This document shows, one piece after another, positions 26,893 through 35,141 of a stretch of DNA of 64,000 nt. Position 1 is the stretch's first letter. Each line of letters starts with the position of its first letter. The position numbers were made by a program, and so were the translations under genes. The stretch is from CAZCEC01 sp964497615 (GTDB lineage Bacteria; Chloroflexota; Anaerolineae; Anaerolineales; UBA6663), in assembly GCA_964497615.1 (NCBI GenBank), contig CAZCEC010000007.1:73996-137995 (forward strand), written 5' to 3'. Under the pieces are notes generated by a model, which was given only the letters and a program-made list of their open reading frames with translations, ran no database searches and was not told the origin of the DNA.

Positions 26893-27641
26893 CCCTGCCC
26901 GTTGCGATCCTGGCCGGGGGATTGGCCACGCGGCTGGGCCCGCTCACCGCGGCGCGCCCCAAGAGCCTGCTGGACGTGGCCGGCCAGCCCTTTGCCGTCC
27001 ACCAACTGGAACTGCTGCGCCGGCATGGGCTGCGCGAGGTGGTCTTCTGCCTGGGCCACCTGGGCGAGCAGGTGGAAGCGGCGCTGGGCGATGGCGCCGC
27101 GTGGGGGCTGCGACTGCGCTACAGCTACGATGGGCCGCGCCTGCTGGGCACCGGGGGTGCGCTGCGCCGGGCCTTGCCCCTGCTGGGCGAGGCCTTTTTT
27201 GTCCTGTATGGCGACTCGTACCTGGACTGCGACTATGCGGCGGTGGCGGCGGCCTTCCGGGCCTCTGGCGCGCTGGGCCTGATGACGGTCTTCCGCAACG
27301 ACGGGCAGTGGGACCGGAGTAACGTGCACTTTGCCGAGGGCCGCATTTGGCGATATGATAAGCATTCTCAAACCCCCGCCATGCGGCATATTGACTATGG
27401 GTTGGGGGCGCTGCGGGCTGAGGCCTTCGCCGCCTACCCGCCGGACGAGCCGCTGGACCTGGCCTCGATCTACCAGGACCTGCTGGGCCGGGGCCAGTTG
27501 GCGGCTTACGAAGTGACGCAGCGGTTTTATGAGATCGGCTCGGCCGCCGGGCTGGAGGAGACGCGGCGCTTCCTGGCGGGGAGCGACGACGGACGACGGA
27601 CGACGGACGAAGGTCACGACCCCATGGGGAGGAAGTCCTGA
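26889..27641 (+). CDS. hddC: Sugar-1-phosphate nucleotidyltransferase, HddC type
   Basis: This 250-residue nucleotidyltransferase begins PVAILAGGLATRLGPLTAARPKSLLDVAG, the LAGGxGTRL signature with its PKxLL motif. It continues to LGTGGALRRALPLL and YGDSYLDCDY (metal-binding Asp). HddC transfers GMP to heptose 1-phosphate to give GDP-D-glycero-D-manno-heptose. GDP versus another nucleotide is inferred from context. The start is GTG, in a 4-base overlap with the kinase. The last 20 residues are abnormal: they are encoded by four tandem 7-mers (27585-27612) and read Asp/Gly/Arg-rich, as if a microrepeat had replaced the original stop. Confidence 0.85.
   Translation: MTLPVAILAGGLATRLGPLTAARPKSLLDVAGQPFAVHQLELLRRHGLREVVFCLGHLGEQVEAALGDGAAWGLRLRYSYDGPRLLGTGGALRRALPLLGEAFFVLYGDSYLDCDYAAVAAAFRASGALGLMTVFRNDGQWDRSNVHFAEGRIWRYDKHSQTPAMRHIDYGLGALRAEAFAAYPPDEPLDLASIYQDLLGRGQLAAYEVTQRFYEIGSAAGLEETRRFLAGSDDGRRTTDEGHDPMGRKS
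27585..27612. repeat. Four tandem 7-mers GACGACG/GACGAAG
   Basis: Three exact copies of GACGACG and one GACGAAG stand in line at the 3' end of the hddC gene. The following 90-base spacer also holds purine-rich GGACGGAAGGCGGAAGACGGAG and two short palindromes (CCCCATGGGG at 27620-27629, CCCCAATGGGG at 27671-27681). Confidence 0.9.
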
Positions 27642-27731
27642 ACTGCTTTCTCCGCGCTCTTGGCGTAGCACCCCAATGGGGCCGCGTGCTCAGCGGTGAG
27701 TAAGGGACGGAAGGCGGAAGACGGAGCGGGC

Positions 27732-28328
27732 GTGAGCTATACGCGGCAGCACTTGGACGAGACGGCGCAGATCGTGGCGCAGTTGGACGCGGACGCCATT
27801 GAGCGCATGGCCGCGCGGCTGGCGGCCCTGCGCGAACGCGGCGGGCGGCTGTTCTTCCTGGGCGTGGGGGGTAGCGCCGCCAACGCCTCGCACGCCGTTA
27901 ACGACTTCCGCAAATTGGCCGGCATCGAAGCCTACGCCCCCACCGATAACGTCTCCGAACTGACCGCCCGCACCAATGATGACGGCTGGGCCAGCGTGTT
28001 TGTGGAGTGGCTGAAGGTGAGCCGGCTGGGACCGGCCGACGTGGTGTGGGTGTTCTCGGTGGGCGGGGGCAGCCTGGAAAAAAACGTCAGCCCCAACCTG
28101 GTGGCGGCCCTGGACCATGCGCGCGCGGTGGGCGCCGGCATCCTGGGGGTGGTGGGCCGCGACGGGGGTTACACGGCCCAGGTGGCCGACGCGGTGGTGA
28201 TCGTGCCCACCGTAAACCCGGTCAACATCACGCCGCACAGCGAAGCCTTCCAGGCCGTCATCTGGCACCTGCTGGTGTCGCACCCGGCGGTGAAGCGCGC
28301 GCCCACCAAGTGGGAGGCGGTGCGCTGA
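27732..28328 (+). CDS. gmhA: SIS-domain phosphoheptose isomerase-like protein (copy 1)
   Basis: The product is about 198 residues. The SIS core shows RLFFLGVGGSAANASHAVNDF, matching the GmhA GNGGSAADAxH loop with Gly-Val in place of Gly-Asn, then VVWVFSVGGGSLEKNVSPN for the second phosphosugar loop and HSEAFQAVIWHLL at the end. GmhA converts sedoheptulose 7-phosphate to D-glycero-D-manno-heptose 7-phosphate. The asparagine-to-valine change near the phosphate loop means that substrate details may differ. GTG at 27732 follows GGAG and gives the usual N-terminus; a GTG 36 bases upstream is the alternative. Confidence 0.8.
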   Translation: MSYTRQHLDETAQIVAQLDADAIERMAARLAALRERGGRLFFLGVGGSAANASHAVNDFRKLAGIEAYAPTDNVSELTARTNDDGWASVFVEWLKVSRLGPADVVWVFSVGGGSLEKNVSPNLVAALDHARAVGAGILGVVGRDGGYTAQVADAVVIVPTVNPVNITPHSEAFQAVIWHLLVSHPAVKRAPTKWEAVR

Positions 28329-28333
28329 CGGCC

Positions 28334-29653
28334 ATGGCGGGCCAGCCGGCCGTGTTCCTGGACCGGGATGGGGTGCTGAACCGCGCCGTGGTGCGCGAGG
28401 GCCGCCCGCACCCGCCCGGCGGCCTGGATGAACTGGAGATAGCGCCCGATGCGCCCGCGGCCCTGGCGCGTCTGAAAGAGGCCGGTTTCCGACTGGTGGT
28501 GGTGACCAATCAGCCGGACGTGGCGCGCGGCACCCAGACGCGGGCGGGTGTGGAGGCGCTCCATGCGGCCCTCGCGGCGCGTTTGCCCGTGGACGAGTTC
28601 CGGGTATGCTATCATGACGACGCGGATGCCTGCGCCTGCCGCAAGCCCGCGCCCGGCCTGCTGCTGGAGGCGGCGCGAGCCGCCGATCTGGACCTATCCG
28701 CCAGTTTTATGGTGGGCGACCGCTGGCGCGACATCGCCGCCGGCCAGCGCGCCGGCTGCCAGAGCCTGTTTATCGACTATGATTACACCGAACCCCGCCC
28801 GGCCGGGACGTTTGTCACCGTCCGCACCCTGCGCGAAGCGGCGGACTACATCCTTGGGAGCAGCATGACTGACTCGATCCACCCGAAAGTGAAGCCAACC
28901 GCCGGCAACGGGGCCGCGCCGCAGCCCGCCGCCGTCCCGCCGGAAGTGGCCCGCCTGCGGGTGAAAATCTTCGCCGACGGCGCCGACCGGGACGGGATGC
29001 TGGAAATGCACGCCCTGCCCTATGTGGCCGGCTTCACCACCAACCCCACCCTGATGCGCAAGGCCGGCGTCACCGACTATGCTGCCTTCGCGCGCGACAT
29101 CCTGGACGCCATCCCCGACCGGCCGATCTCGTTCGAGGTCTTCTCCGACGACCTGGCCGAGATGGAGCGCCAGGCGCGCATCATCGCCGGCTGGGGCGCA
29201 AACGTCGTCGTCAAGATCCCCATCACCAACACCCGCGGCGAGCCGACGACGGCCGTGGTGCGCCGGTTGACGCAGGCCGGCGTCAAGATCAACGTCACCG
29301 CGCTGATGACGCTGGAGCAGGTGCGGGCCACCGCCGAGACCGTGCGCGGCGGCGCGCCGTGTCTGGTGTCCGTCTTTGCCGGCCGCATCGCCGATACCGG
29401 CCGCGACCCGGTGCCGCACATGGTGGCCGCGCTGGAGCTGCTGCACGTTGCGCCCAACGCCGAACTGGTGTGGGCCAGCCCGCGCGAGGTGCTCAATATC
29501 TTCCAGGCCGACCTCATTGGCTGCCACATCATCACCGTCACCAACGACCTGCTCAAGAAGCTGGCGGTGGCGGGCAAGGACCTGGCGGCGTTTTCGCTGG
29601 AGACGGTGAAGATGTTCCACACCGACGCCCGCCGGGCGGGTTACTCGCTCTAG
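28334..29653 (+). CDS. Fusion of heptose-bisphosphate phosphatase (GmhB-like HAD) and transaldolase-like domain
   Basis: A single 439-residue frame holds two complete domains. Residues 1-176 are a HAD-IIIA phosphatase: FLDRDGVL with Asp10/Asp12, VVTNQPDVARG, a GmhB-like zinc set Cys92, His94, Cys100 and Cys102, and MVGDRWRDI. Residues 177-203 are a Pro/Ala-rich linker. Residues 204-439 are a class I transaldolase-like barrel: KIFADGADRDGM, GFTTNPTLMRKAG, VVVKIPITNT with the Schiff-base Lys294, INVTALMT and SVFAGRIADTGRDP. The phosphatase removes the 7-phosphate of heptose 1,7-bisphosphate; the transaldolase could balance sedoheptulose 7-phosphate supply. An internal ATG at 28865, preceded by GGGAG, might also give free transaldolase. 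Confidence 0.85.
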   Translation: MAGQPAVFLDRDGVLNRAVVREGRPHPPGGLDELEIAPDAPAALARLKEAGFRLVVVTNQPDVARGTQTRAGVEALHAALAARLPVDEFRVCYHDDADACACRKPAPGLLLEAARAADLDLSASFMVGDRWRDIAAGQRAGCQSLFIDYDYTEPRPAGTFVTVRTLREAADYILGSSMTDSIHPKVKPTAGNGAAPQPAAVPPEVARLRVKIFADGADRDGMLEMHALPYVAGFTTNPTLMRKAGVTDYAAFARDILDAIPDRPISFEVFSDDLAEMERQARIIAGWGANVVVKIPITNTRGEPTTAVVRRLTQAGVKINVTALMTLEQVRATAETVRGGAPCLVSVFAGRIADTGRDPVPHMVAALELLHVAPNAELVWASPREVLNIFQADLIGCHIITVTNDLLKKLAVAGKDLAAFSLETVKMFHTDARRAGYSL

Positions 29654-29662
29654 CCCCGGCCG

Positions 29663-30724
29663 TTGAACGGTCCCGCGGCCAGTCTCGCTGCTCCCGGGTT
29701 CAATTGGCGCACGACCCTCCGCGGCGCCCTGCCGCGGCTGGCCATTGGCGCGGTGCTGGGCGGCGCGGCCCTGTGGCTGGCCTTCCGCGGCGTGGAAGCG
29801 GAGGCGGTGTGGGCGGCGCTGGGCCGGGTGAACTACGCCTGGGTGGCCGTCGCGCAATTGTCGGTGCTGGGCACCCTGCTGCTGCAGACCGCGCGCTGGC
29901 GGCTGCTGTTTTACCCCGATCACCGCCAGCGCGGCTGGCTGGCCCTGCTGGGGGCGGTGGTGGTGGGGCAGATGGTGAACATCTCGCTGCCGCTGCGCCT
30001 GGGCGAGGTGGCGCGGGTGGTCCTTGCCAGCCGCAGCGAAGGCGTCGCCAAGGCGCGCGTGGCCGCCACCCTGGTGGTGGAGAAAGTCTCCGACCTGGCA
30101 GTCTTTGGGTTGTCCGGGGTGCTGCTGCTGGTCACCATGTCGCTGCCGGATTGGCTGCGCCGCTCGTCGGACACCCTGGTGCTGACGGGTGTGGCGGCGG
30201 TGGCGGCCACCCTGGGCCTGACCGCCTGGGGCCGCCCCGCCCTGCGCTGGCTGGAGGCGCGCGCCCCGCGCCTGCCCGCGCCCTGGGGCGAGCGCCTGTG
30301 GCGGCTGGGGCACCTGGCCCTGGACGGATTGAGCGCCCTGCGCCGGCCCTCGGCCAACCTGGCGCTGTGGAGCCTGGCCGTGCTGGTGCTCTTCTCGTCC
30401 GTCCTCACGAACTACCTGCTCTTCCTGGCGTTCGGGCTGCCGCTCTCGTTTGGGGCGGCGCTGTTTGTGCTGGTGGTGCTGCAGGTGGGCACCGCGCCGC
30501 CGTCGCTGCCGGGCAAGCTGGGCGTGTTTCACTACCTGGCCGTGCTGGCGCTGTCGTTCTTCGCCGTGGAGCGCGGCGCGGCGCTGGGCTATGCGCTGGC
30601 TCTGTATGCCGTGGCCCTGCTCTCCAAAATCGTGCTCGGCGCCGCCTGGCTGGCCTGGCTGCGCTGGCTGCCCGCCCGGCCCCGGCGCGCCGAGGCGGCC
30701 CTCGACCAGACCGCCGGAAGCTGA
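29663..30724 (+). CDS. UPF0104 / lysylphosphatidylglycerol-synthase-like membrane protein (copy 1)
   Basis: The 353 residues make about eight membrane helices with the family landmarks WLAFRGVEAEAVWAALGRVNYAWV near the start, RWRLLF, QMVNISLPLRLGEVARV and TAPPSLPGKLGVFHYLAVLAL near the end. This is the membrane half of MprF-like proteins without the catalytic cytosolic domain, a group proposed to act as lipid or lipid-linked sugar flippases (AglD-like). Here it may help to move a polyprenyl-linked sugar. The start is TTG, 10 bases after the fusion gene's stop. Confidence 0.82.
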   Translation: MNGPAASLAAPGFNWRTTLRGALPRLAIGAVLGGAALWLAFRGVEAEAVWAALGRVNYAWVAVAQLSVLGTLLLQTARWRLLFYPDHRQRGWLALLGAVVVGQMVNISLPLRLGEVARVVLASRSEGVAKARVAATLVVEKVSDLAVFGLSGVLLLVTMSLPDWLRRSSDTLVLTGVAAVAATLGLTAWGRPALRWLEARAPRLPAPWGERLWRLGHLALDGLSALRRPSANLALWSLAVLVLFSSVLTNYLLFLAFGLPLSFGAALFVLVVLQVGTAPPSLPGKLGVFHYLAVLALSFFAVERGAALGYALALYAVALLSKIVLGAAWLAWLRWLPARPRRAEAALDQTAGS

Positions 30725-30736
30725 CCCGCGCCGTCT

Positions 30737-31918
30737 ATGGACCTCTTCTTGGCGGCCCTGTTCTGGGTGATGGGCGGCCTGATCGTCTACACCTACCTGG
30801 GCTATCCCGCGCTGTTGTGGGCACTGGCCCGCCTGCGGCCGCGGCCGCCCCAGGCCGACCTGCCCGACAACGCCCTCCCCACCGCCACCGTCATCGTGGC
30901 CGCCCACAACGAAGAAGGCCTCATCGCCGCCAAGCTGGCCAACGGCGCGGCGCTCGACTATCCGGCCGGTAAGCTGGATTTCCTCTACGGCTCGGACGGC
31001 TCCACCGACGCGACCGAGGCGCTGATCCGCCAGTTGGGCGGGCCGAATGTGCGCTTGTGCGTCTTTGCTCCGCGGCGGGGCAAGGCCCAGGTGCTCAACG
31101 ACCTGGCGCCCCAGGCGCGCGGCGACCTCCTCATCTTCACCGATGCCAACACGCTCTTTGAACCGGCCGCGGTGCGCCGGCTGGTGCGGCACTTCGTGGA
31201 CCCGCGGGTGGGCGGGGTGTGCGGGCGGCTGGTGCTGCACCGGCCGGAGGCGCCGCCCGGTCAGGCAATGCTGGCCGAGGCCGATGAAGGGCTGTACTGG
31301 CGCTATGAGAACAAGATCAAAAGCTGGGAAGGGCAGTTGGGCATCCTCTCGGCGGCCAGCGGCGCCATCTATGCGGTGCGCCGCGAGCTGTTCCGCCCGC
31401 TGCCCAATGGCCGGCTGATCTCCGATGACCTGCTGATCGCGGCCGGGGTGCTGGCGCAGGGGCGGGCCTTCACGTTTGAGCCGGAGGCCGTGGCCTATGA
31501 GGCGCTGGCCGACGAGACCCGCGACGCCCTGCGCCGCAAGATCCGCGTGGGCGAGGCCGCCTACAACGTCATCCCGCACATCTGGCCGCTGCTGATGCCG
31601 TGGCGGGGCGGGGTGGCGTGGATGTTCTGGTCGCACAAGATGATTCGGTGGGCGGTGCCGTTTCTGCTGCTCGGGCTGCTGGGTGTGAGCGTGGCGCTGT
31701 GGCCGCAGCCGCTCTACCGCCTGGCGCTGGCCGCGCAGTTGGCGGGGTACGGCGCGGCGGCGCTGGGCTACTGGCTGGAAGCGCGCGGCCGGCGCCCGGG
31801 CTGGCTGAGCTTCCCCTACTACTTTGCGGGCGCCAACCTGGCGCTGCTGTTGGGGTTCCTGCGCAGCGTGGCGCGGCCCACCGGCCCGGCCTGGCGGCGG
31901 CACGGGCGGCAGGGGTAG
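30737..31918 (+). CDS. Membrane-anchored family 2 glycosyltransferase
   Basis: The 393-residue protein has one N-terminal membrane helix (LFLAALFWVMGGLIVYTYLGYP), a GT-A domain and three to four C-terminal helices from about residue 285. Motifs are VIVAAHNEEGLIAAKL, LYGSDGSTDAT, the metal site FTDANTLFEP and SDDLLIAAGVL. The Q/RxxRW signature of processive synthases is replaced by LRRKIRVGEAAY, so single transfers or a divergent polymerase are both possible. It follows the UPF0104 gene by 12 bases. Confidence 0.85.
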   Translation: MDLFLAALFWVMGGLIVYTYLGYPALLWALARLRPRPPQADLPDNALPTATVIVAAHNEEGLIAAKLANGAALDYPAGKLDFLYGSDGSTDATEALIRQLGGPNVRLCVFAPRRGKAQVLNDLAPQARGDLLIFTDANTLFEPAAVRRLVRHFVDPRVGGVCGRLVLHRPEAPPGQAMLAEADEGLYWRYENKIKSWEGQLGILSAASGAIYAVRRELFRPLPNGRLISDDLLIAAGVLAQGRAFTFEPEAVAYEALADETRDALRRKIRVGEAAYNVIPHIWPLLMPWRGGVAWMFWSHKMIRWAVPFLLLGLLGVSVALWPQPLYRLALAAQLAGYGAAALGYWLEARGRRPGWLSFPYYFAGANLALLLGFLRSVARPTGPAWRRHGRQG

Positions 31919-31920
31919 CG

Positions 31921-32793
31921 TTGGTAGTGAAGCTCGGCTTCATCGTTTTGGCCCATCACTATCCCGAACAACTTGGACGGCTTGTCCGCCAGTTAGCGGC
32001 GCCACAGGCGCGGTTCTTTGTCCACGTGGACCGCGGCGCGGCGCGGGCCGTGTGGGCGGCGATGCGCAACGCATTGGCTGATATCGAGCGGGTGACGTGG
32101 CTGCCGCGCTATTACACCCACTGGGGCAGCTTCGCGCTGGTGCGGGCCGCGCTGGCCGGCCTGCGCGCCGCCCTGGCCGAGGGCTGCGACTACGCGCTGC
32201 TGCTCAGCGGCCAGGACTATCCCGTGCAGCCGGTCGCGGCGCTAGAGGCGTTTCTGGCCCGCAGCGGCGGCGCGTCCTTCATCCATCTCCGGCCGCTGCC
32301 GGATGGGGATTGGCCGCGCGAGGGCGCGGGCCGGATCGAGCGCTGGTACTTCGTTTGGTACGGGCCAGGTTTCCGGCAGCGGCGCAAGCTGGAGCGGGGG
32401 GTGAGCAAGCTGCTCAATTGGCTGCGAGGGCCGCGCCGCCTCCCGCGGGGGCTGACCCCCTACGGCGGCTCGCAGTGGTGGTGCCTGTCGGCGCGCGCCG
32501 CCGCTGAGGTCGTCGCCTTCACCCGGGACAACACGCGCGCGGCCGGCTTCTTTCGCCACGTCCTCATTCCCGATGAGGCCTTCTTTCAGACGGCGCTGTG
32601 GAACTCGCCCGTGCGCGACACCCTGACCGGCCGTAATCTCACCTACCTGGATTGGAATGGGCCACCGTTCCCGCGGGTGCTCGGGTTGGAGGACTTCGAG
32701 GCGCTGAGGGCCAGCGGCTGCTTCTTCGCGCGCAAGTTTGACCCGGCGCTCAGCGGGCCGCTGCTGGACCGGATTGATGCCGAGCTGCTTTAG
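31921..32793 (+). CDS. Core-2/I-branching-like glycosyltransferase (GT14 type)
   Basis: The product is about 290 residues. It starts KLGFIVLAHHYPEQL and has FFVHVDRG, WLPRYYTHWGSFALV, LLLSGQDYPVQPVAAL, YGGSQWWCLS and IPDEAFFQTAL, the ordered motifs of bacterial GT14/Core-2-I-branching domains. Such enzymes add GlcNAc, xylose or related sugars as branches. The LSGQDYP motif and the Asp/Glu of IPDE are the expected catalytic region. The start is TTG at 31921 behind AGGGG, with GTG at 31927 as the alternative. Its stop interlocks with that of the convergent epimerase gene (TTAG). Confidence 0.85.
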   Translation: MVVKLGFIVLAHHYPEQLGRLVRQLAAPQARFFVHVDRGAARAVWAAMRNALADIERVTWLPRYYTHWGSFALVRAALAGLRAALAEGCDYALLLSGQDYPVQPVAALEAFLARSGGASFIHLRPLPDGDWPREGAGRIERWYFVWYGPGFRQRRKLERGVSKLLNWLRGPRRLPRGLTPYGGSQWWCLSARAAAEVVAFTRDNTRAAGFFRHVLIPDEAFFQTALWNSPVRDTLTGRNLTYLDWNGPPFPRVLGLEDFEALRASGCFFARKFDPALSGPLLDRIDAELL

Positions 32794-33755
32794 CCCGCCG
32801 CGCGGAAGTAGGCGATGACTTCGTCCAGCGTCTCATCCAGCGTCACGGTCGGCTGCCAGCCGATGGCGGCGCGGATCTTGTCGAGGCTGGGGACGCGGCG
32901 CTGCATGTCCTCAAACCCCACTTCGTAGGCCTCGTCGTAGGGCACCATCTGGATCGGCGCGGCGCTGCCGGTGCGGGCCAGCACCCGCTCGGCCAGCGCG
33001 CGGATGGTGATCTCCTCCTGGCTGCCCACGTTGTAGATTTCGCCAATGGCGGCCGGCGTGCCCGCCAACTGCGCCAGCGCCCGCACCGTGTCGCGCACAT
33101 TGCAGAAGCAGCGCGTCTGCTCCCCGCTGCCGTACACCGTCAGCGGCGCGCCAGACAGGGCCTGCTGCACCAGCCGCGGAATGACCATGCCGTAGGTGCC
33201 GGTCTGGCGCGGGCCGACGGTGTTGAAAAAGCGGCAGATGATGACCGGCAGGTCGAACTGCTTGTGGTAGGCCAGGCCCAGGAACTCGTCAATGGCCTTG
33301 CTCTCGGCGTAGCTCCAGCGGCTCTTCACGGTTGGCCCCATCACTCGGTCGGCGTCCTCGCGGAAGGGCACCACGGCGCTTTTGCCATAGACCTCGGAGG
33401 TGGAGGCCAGTACCACCTGGCGCCGGTAGCGCCGCGCCAGCCGCAGCACCGCCTCGGTGCCCTGGATGTTGGTCTCCAGGGTGTGGACCGGGTCCTTGAT
33501 GATCAGTTCCACGCCCACCGCCGCGGCCAGGTGAAAGATCAGGTCGGCCATGCTCACCAGCCGGTCCATCACGGTCTCGTTGGTGATGGTCTCGTAGACA
33601 AACTGGAAGCCGGGCCGGGTGGTGAGCGGGGCGATATTGGCGTAGCGGCCGGTGGAGAGATTGTCCACGGCGGTGACGGTGTGGCCCGCGGCCAGCAGCG
33701 TCTCCGCCAGGTGGCTGCCGATGAAGCCCGCCCCGCCGGTGATGAGGACGTGCAT
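32790..33755 (-). CDS. NAD-dependent nucleotide-sugar epimerase/decarboxylase-like SDR
   Basis: This 321-residue extended SDR has LITGGAGFIGSHL, VDNLSTGRY for NAD binding, ASTSEVYGKS (catalytic Ser/Thr), WSYAESKAIDEF (Tyr/Lys) and RFFNTVGPRQTGTYGMVIPRLV, then VYGSGEQTRCFCNVRD. It resembles UDP-glucose 4-epimerase and UDP-glucuronate decarboxylase relatives; the substrate cannot be fixed. The start is certain: AAGGAGA lies six bases before the ATG. It is the last gene of the minus-strand heptose-type operon that begins at 38647. Confidence 0.85.
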   Translation of the reverse strand: MHVLITGGAGFIGSHLAETLLAAGHTVTAVDNLSTGRYANIAPLTTRPGFQFVYETITNETVMDRLVSMADLIFHLAAAVGVELIIKDPVHTLETNIQGTEAVLRLARRYRRQVVLASTSEVYGKSAVVPFREDADRVMGPTVKSRWSYAESKAIDEFLGLAYHKQFDLPVIICRFFNTVGPRQTGTYGMVIPRLVQQALSGAPLTVYGSGEQTRCFCNVRDTVRALAQLAGTPAAIGEIYNVGSQEEITIRALAERVLARTGSAAPIQMVPYDEAYEVGFEDMQRRVPSLDKIRAAIGWQPTVTLDETLDEVIAYFRAAG

Positions 33756-33784
33756 GATTGTCTCCTTGAGTGGGGCGCCTGCGC

Positions 33785-34543
33785 TCAGGCCGGGCCCTGC
33801 TTGATCTCGGGCCGCGCGCGGTGCAGGGCGCGGATGCGCCACAGGTCGCGCACCATTTCGCTCAGGCCGGGCCAAAAGCGCACCTTGCTGCCGGGGCTGT
33901 CTTCCCAGCGCACCGGCATCTCGATGATGCGCAGCCCGGCGCGGTCGGCCAGGTACAGGATTTCCACGTCGAACATGAAGCGGTTGATGCGGCCGAGCGC
34001 AAACAGCTGGCGCGCCTCCGCGCCGCGATAGGCCTTGAACCCGCACTGCGTGTCGTTCAGCCGCCACAGCCCCACGAACAGGAAGCGCACCCACTTGAAG
34101 ATTTCGGACGCCAGCCGCCGGTAGACCGGCTGCTTGACCCGGACATCGCTGGCGGGCAGGTCGCGCGAGCCGATGACGACCTCCGCCTGTTCGAGCTGCG
34201 CCAGGGCGCGCGGCAGTTCCTCGATGGGCGTGGACAGGTCGGCGTCGAGGAACACCACCCGGTCCCCGTGCGAGGCCAACACACCGGTGCGGGTGGCGTG
34301 GCCCTTGCCCTGGTTGGGCTGGTAGGCCAGCACCCGCGCACGCGGCTCGTCCCTCAGCGCGGCCTGCACCGCCGCCGCCGTGCCGTCGGTGCTGCCGTCA
34401 TCCACCACGATCAGCTCGAAGGCGGGGTAGTGCTGCCGCAGATAGTCCAGCACGTGCGCCAGGTGCTGGGGCAGGCGGCGCGCTTCGTTATAGGCCGGGA
34501 TGATGACCGACAGCTTTGGCGCAGCCGGGTCGCGGGCGCTCAT
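33785..34543 (-). CDS. Family 2 glycosyltransferase, dolichyl/polyprenyl-phosphate glucosyltransferase-like
   Basis: The product is about 252 residues with a GT-A domain: LSVIIPAYNEARRLP, LIVVDDGSTDGTA, the metal site VVFLDADLSTPIEELP and the acceptor region DTQCGFKAYRG followed by FDVEILYLAD. This pattern matches polyprenyl-phosphate hexose synthases of the ALG5 type, which make a lipid-phosphate sugar donor for use outside the membrane. No transmembrane tail is evident. The start at 34543 was chosen because it falls just after the upstream gene's stop and directly before the beta-1 strand; a start 66 bases upstream is possible. Confidence 0.85.
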   Translation of the reverse strand: MSARDPAAPKLSVIIPAYNEARRLPQHLAHVLDYLRQHYPAFELIVVDDGSTDGTAAAVQAALRDEPRARVLAYQPNQGKGHATRTGVLASHGDRVVFLDADLSTPIEELPRALAQLEQAEVVIGSRDLPASDVRVKQPVYRRLASEIFKWVRFLFVGLWRLNDTQCGFKAYRGAEARQLFALGRINRFMFDVEILYLADRAGLRIIEMPVRWEDSPGSKVRFWPGLSEMVRDLWRIRALHRARPEIKQGPA

Positions 34544-34568
34544 GCGCGGGGCGGGGGACGGCGGTCGT

Positions 34569-35141
34569 TCATTCGGCCGGCTCTTGCTCCAGCCGCGCGC
34601 GCAGGGCAAAAGCCAGGGTGTGGTTGAGGATCAGGTGCCCGTCTTCCTGCTGGCCGATGCGGTCGCTGGGCACGATGACGCGCAGGTCCGCCAACTGCGC
34701 CAGCCTGCCGCCGGGGCGCCCGCACAAGCCGATGACGGCCGCGCCGTGGGCCTGGGCATACTCCACCGCCCGCACCACATTGGGCGAATTGCCGGAGGCC
34801 GAGATGGCGATGACCACGTCGCCCGGCTGGAGGAAGTTTTGCAGCGGCTCCACAAACACCTCGGCATAGCTCTGGTCGTTGCCCACCGCCGTCAGCCAGG
34901 GCATATTGTCGGTGAGGGCCAGGGCGCGGAAGCGCCGCCGGCCCGGCACGCTGACGAACTTGTTCAGGTCGTTCATCATGTGCGAGGCGGTGGCGGCCGA
35001 GCCGCCGTTGCCGAGGATGAACACCTGCCGCCGCTCGCGCCAGGCCTGCATCAGGCGCTCGGCCACGGCCTCGATGTCGGCCCGCGGGAGCGCGCGGATG
35101 ACCGTCTCCAACTCGTTGAGATACTGATCGATCAGATTCAC
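34569..35141 (-). CDS. gmhA: Phosphoheptose isomerase-like SIS protein (copy 2)
   Basis: This 190-residue SIS protein has the canonical loop VFILGNGGSAATASHMMNDLNK, closer to true GmhA than copy 1. NDQSYAEVFVEPL and VVIAISASGNSPNVVRAV form the second phosphate loop, and GHLILNHTLAFAL closes the fold. Predicted reaction: sedoheptulose 7-phosphate to heptose 7-phosphate. The GTG start overlaps the preceding gene's stop (GTGA). It stands with a kinase (36443) and a divergently transcribed phosphatase (38685) that together give a second set of heptose enzymes. Confidence 0.85.
   Translation of the reverse strand: MNLIDQYLNELETVIRALPRADIEAVAERLMQAWRERRQVFILGNGGSAATASHMMNDLNKFVSVPGRRRFRALALTDNMPWLTAVGNDQSYAEVFVEPLQNFLQPGDVVIAISASGNSPNVVRAVEYAQAHGAAVIGLCGRPGGRLAQLADLRVIVPSDRIGQQEDGHLILNHTLAFALRARLEQEPAE

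Noticed and set aside
28694..31903. A minus-strand open frame of 1069 codons
   Set aside because: It lies opposite five well-supported plus-strand genes, is made of His/Gln/Arg/Pro-rich sequence without any domain, and results from the rarity of stop codons in GC-rich antisense.
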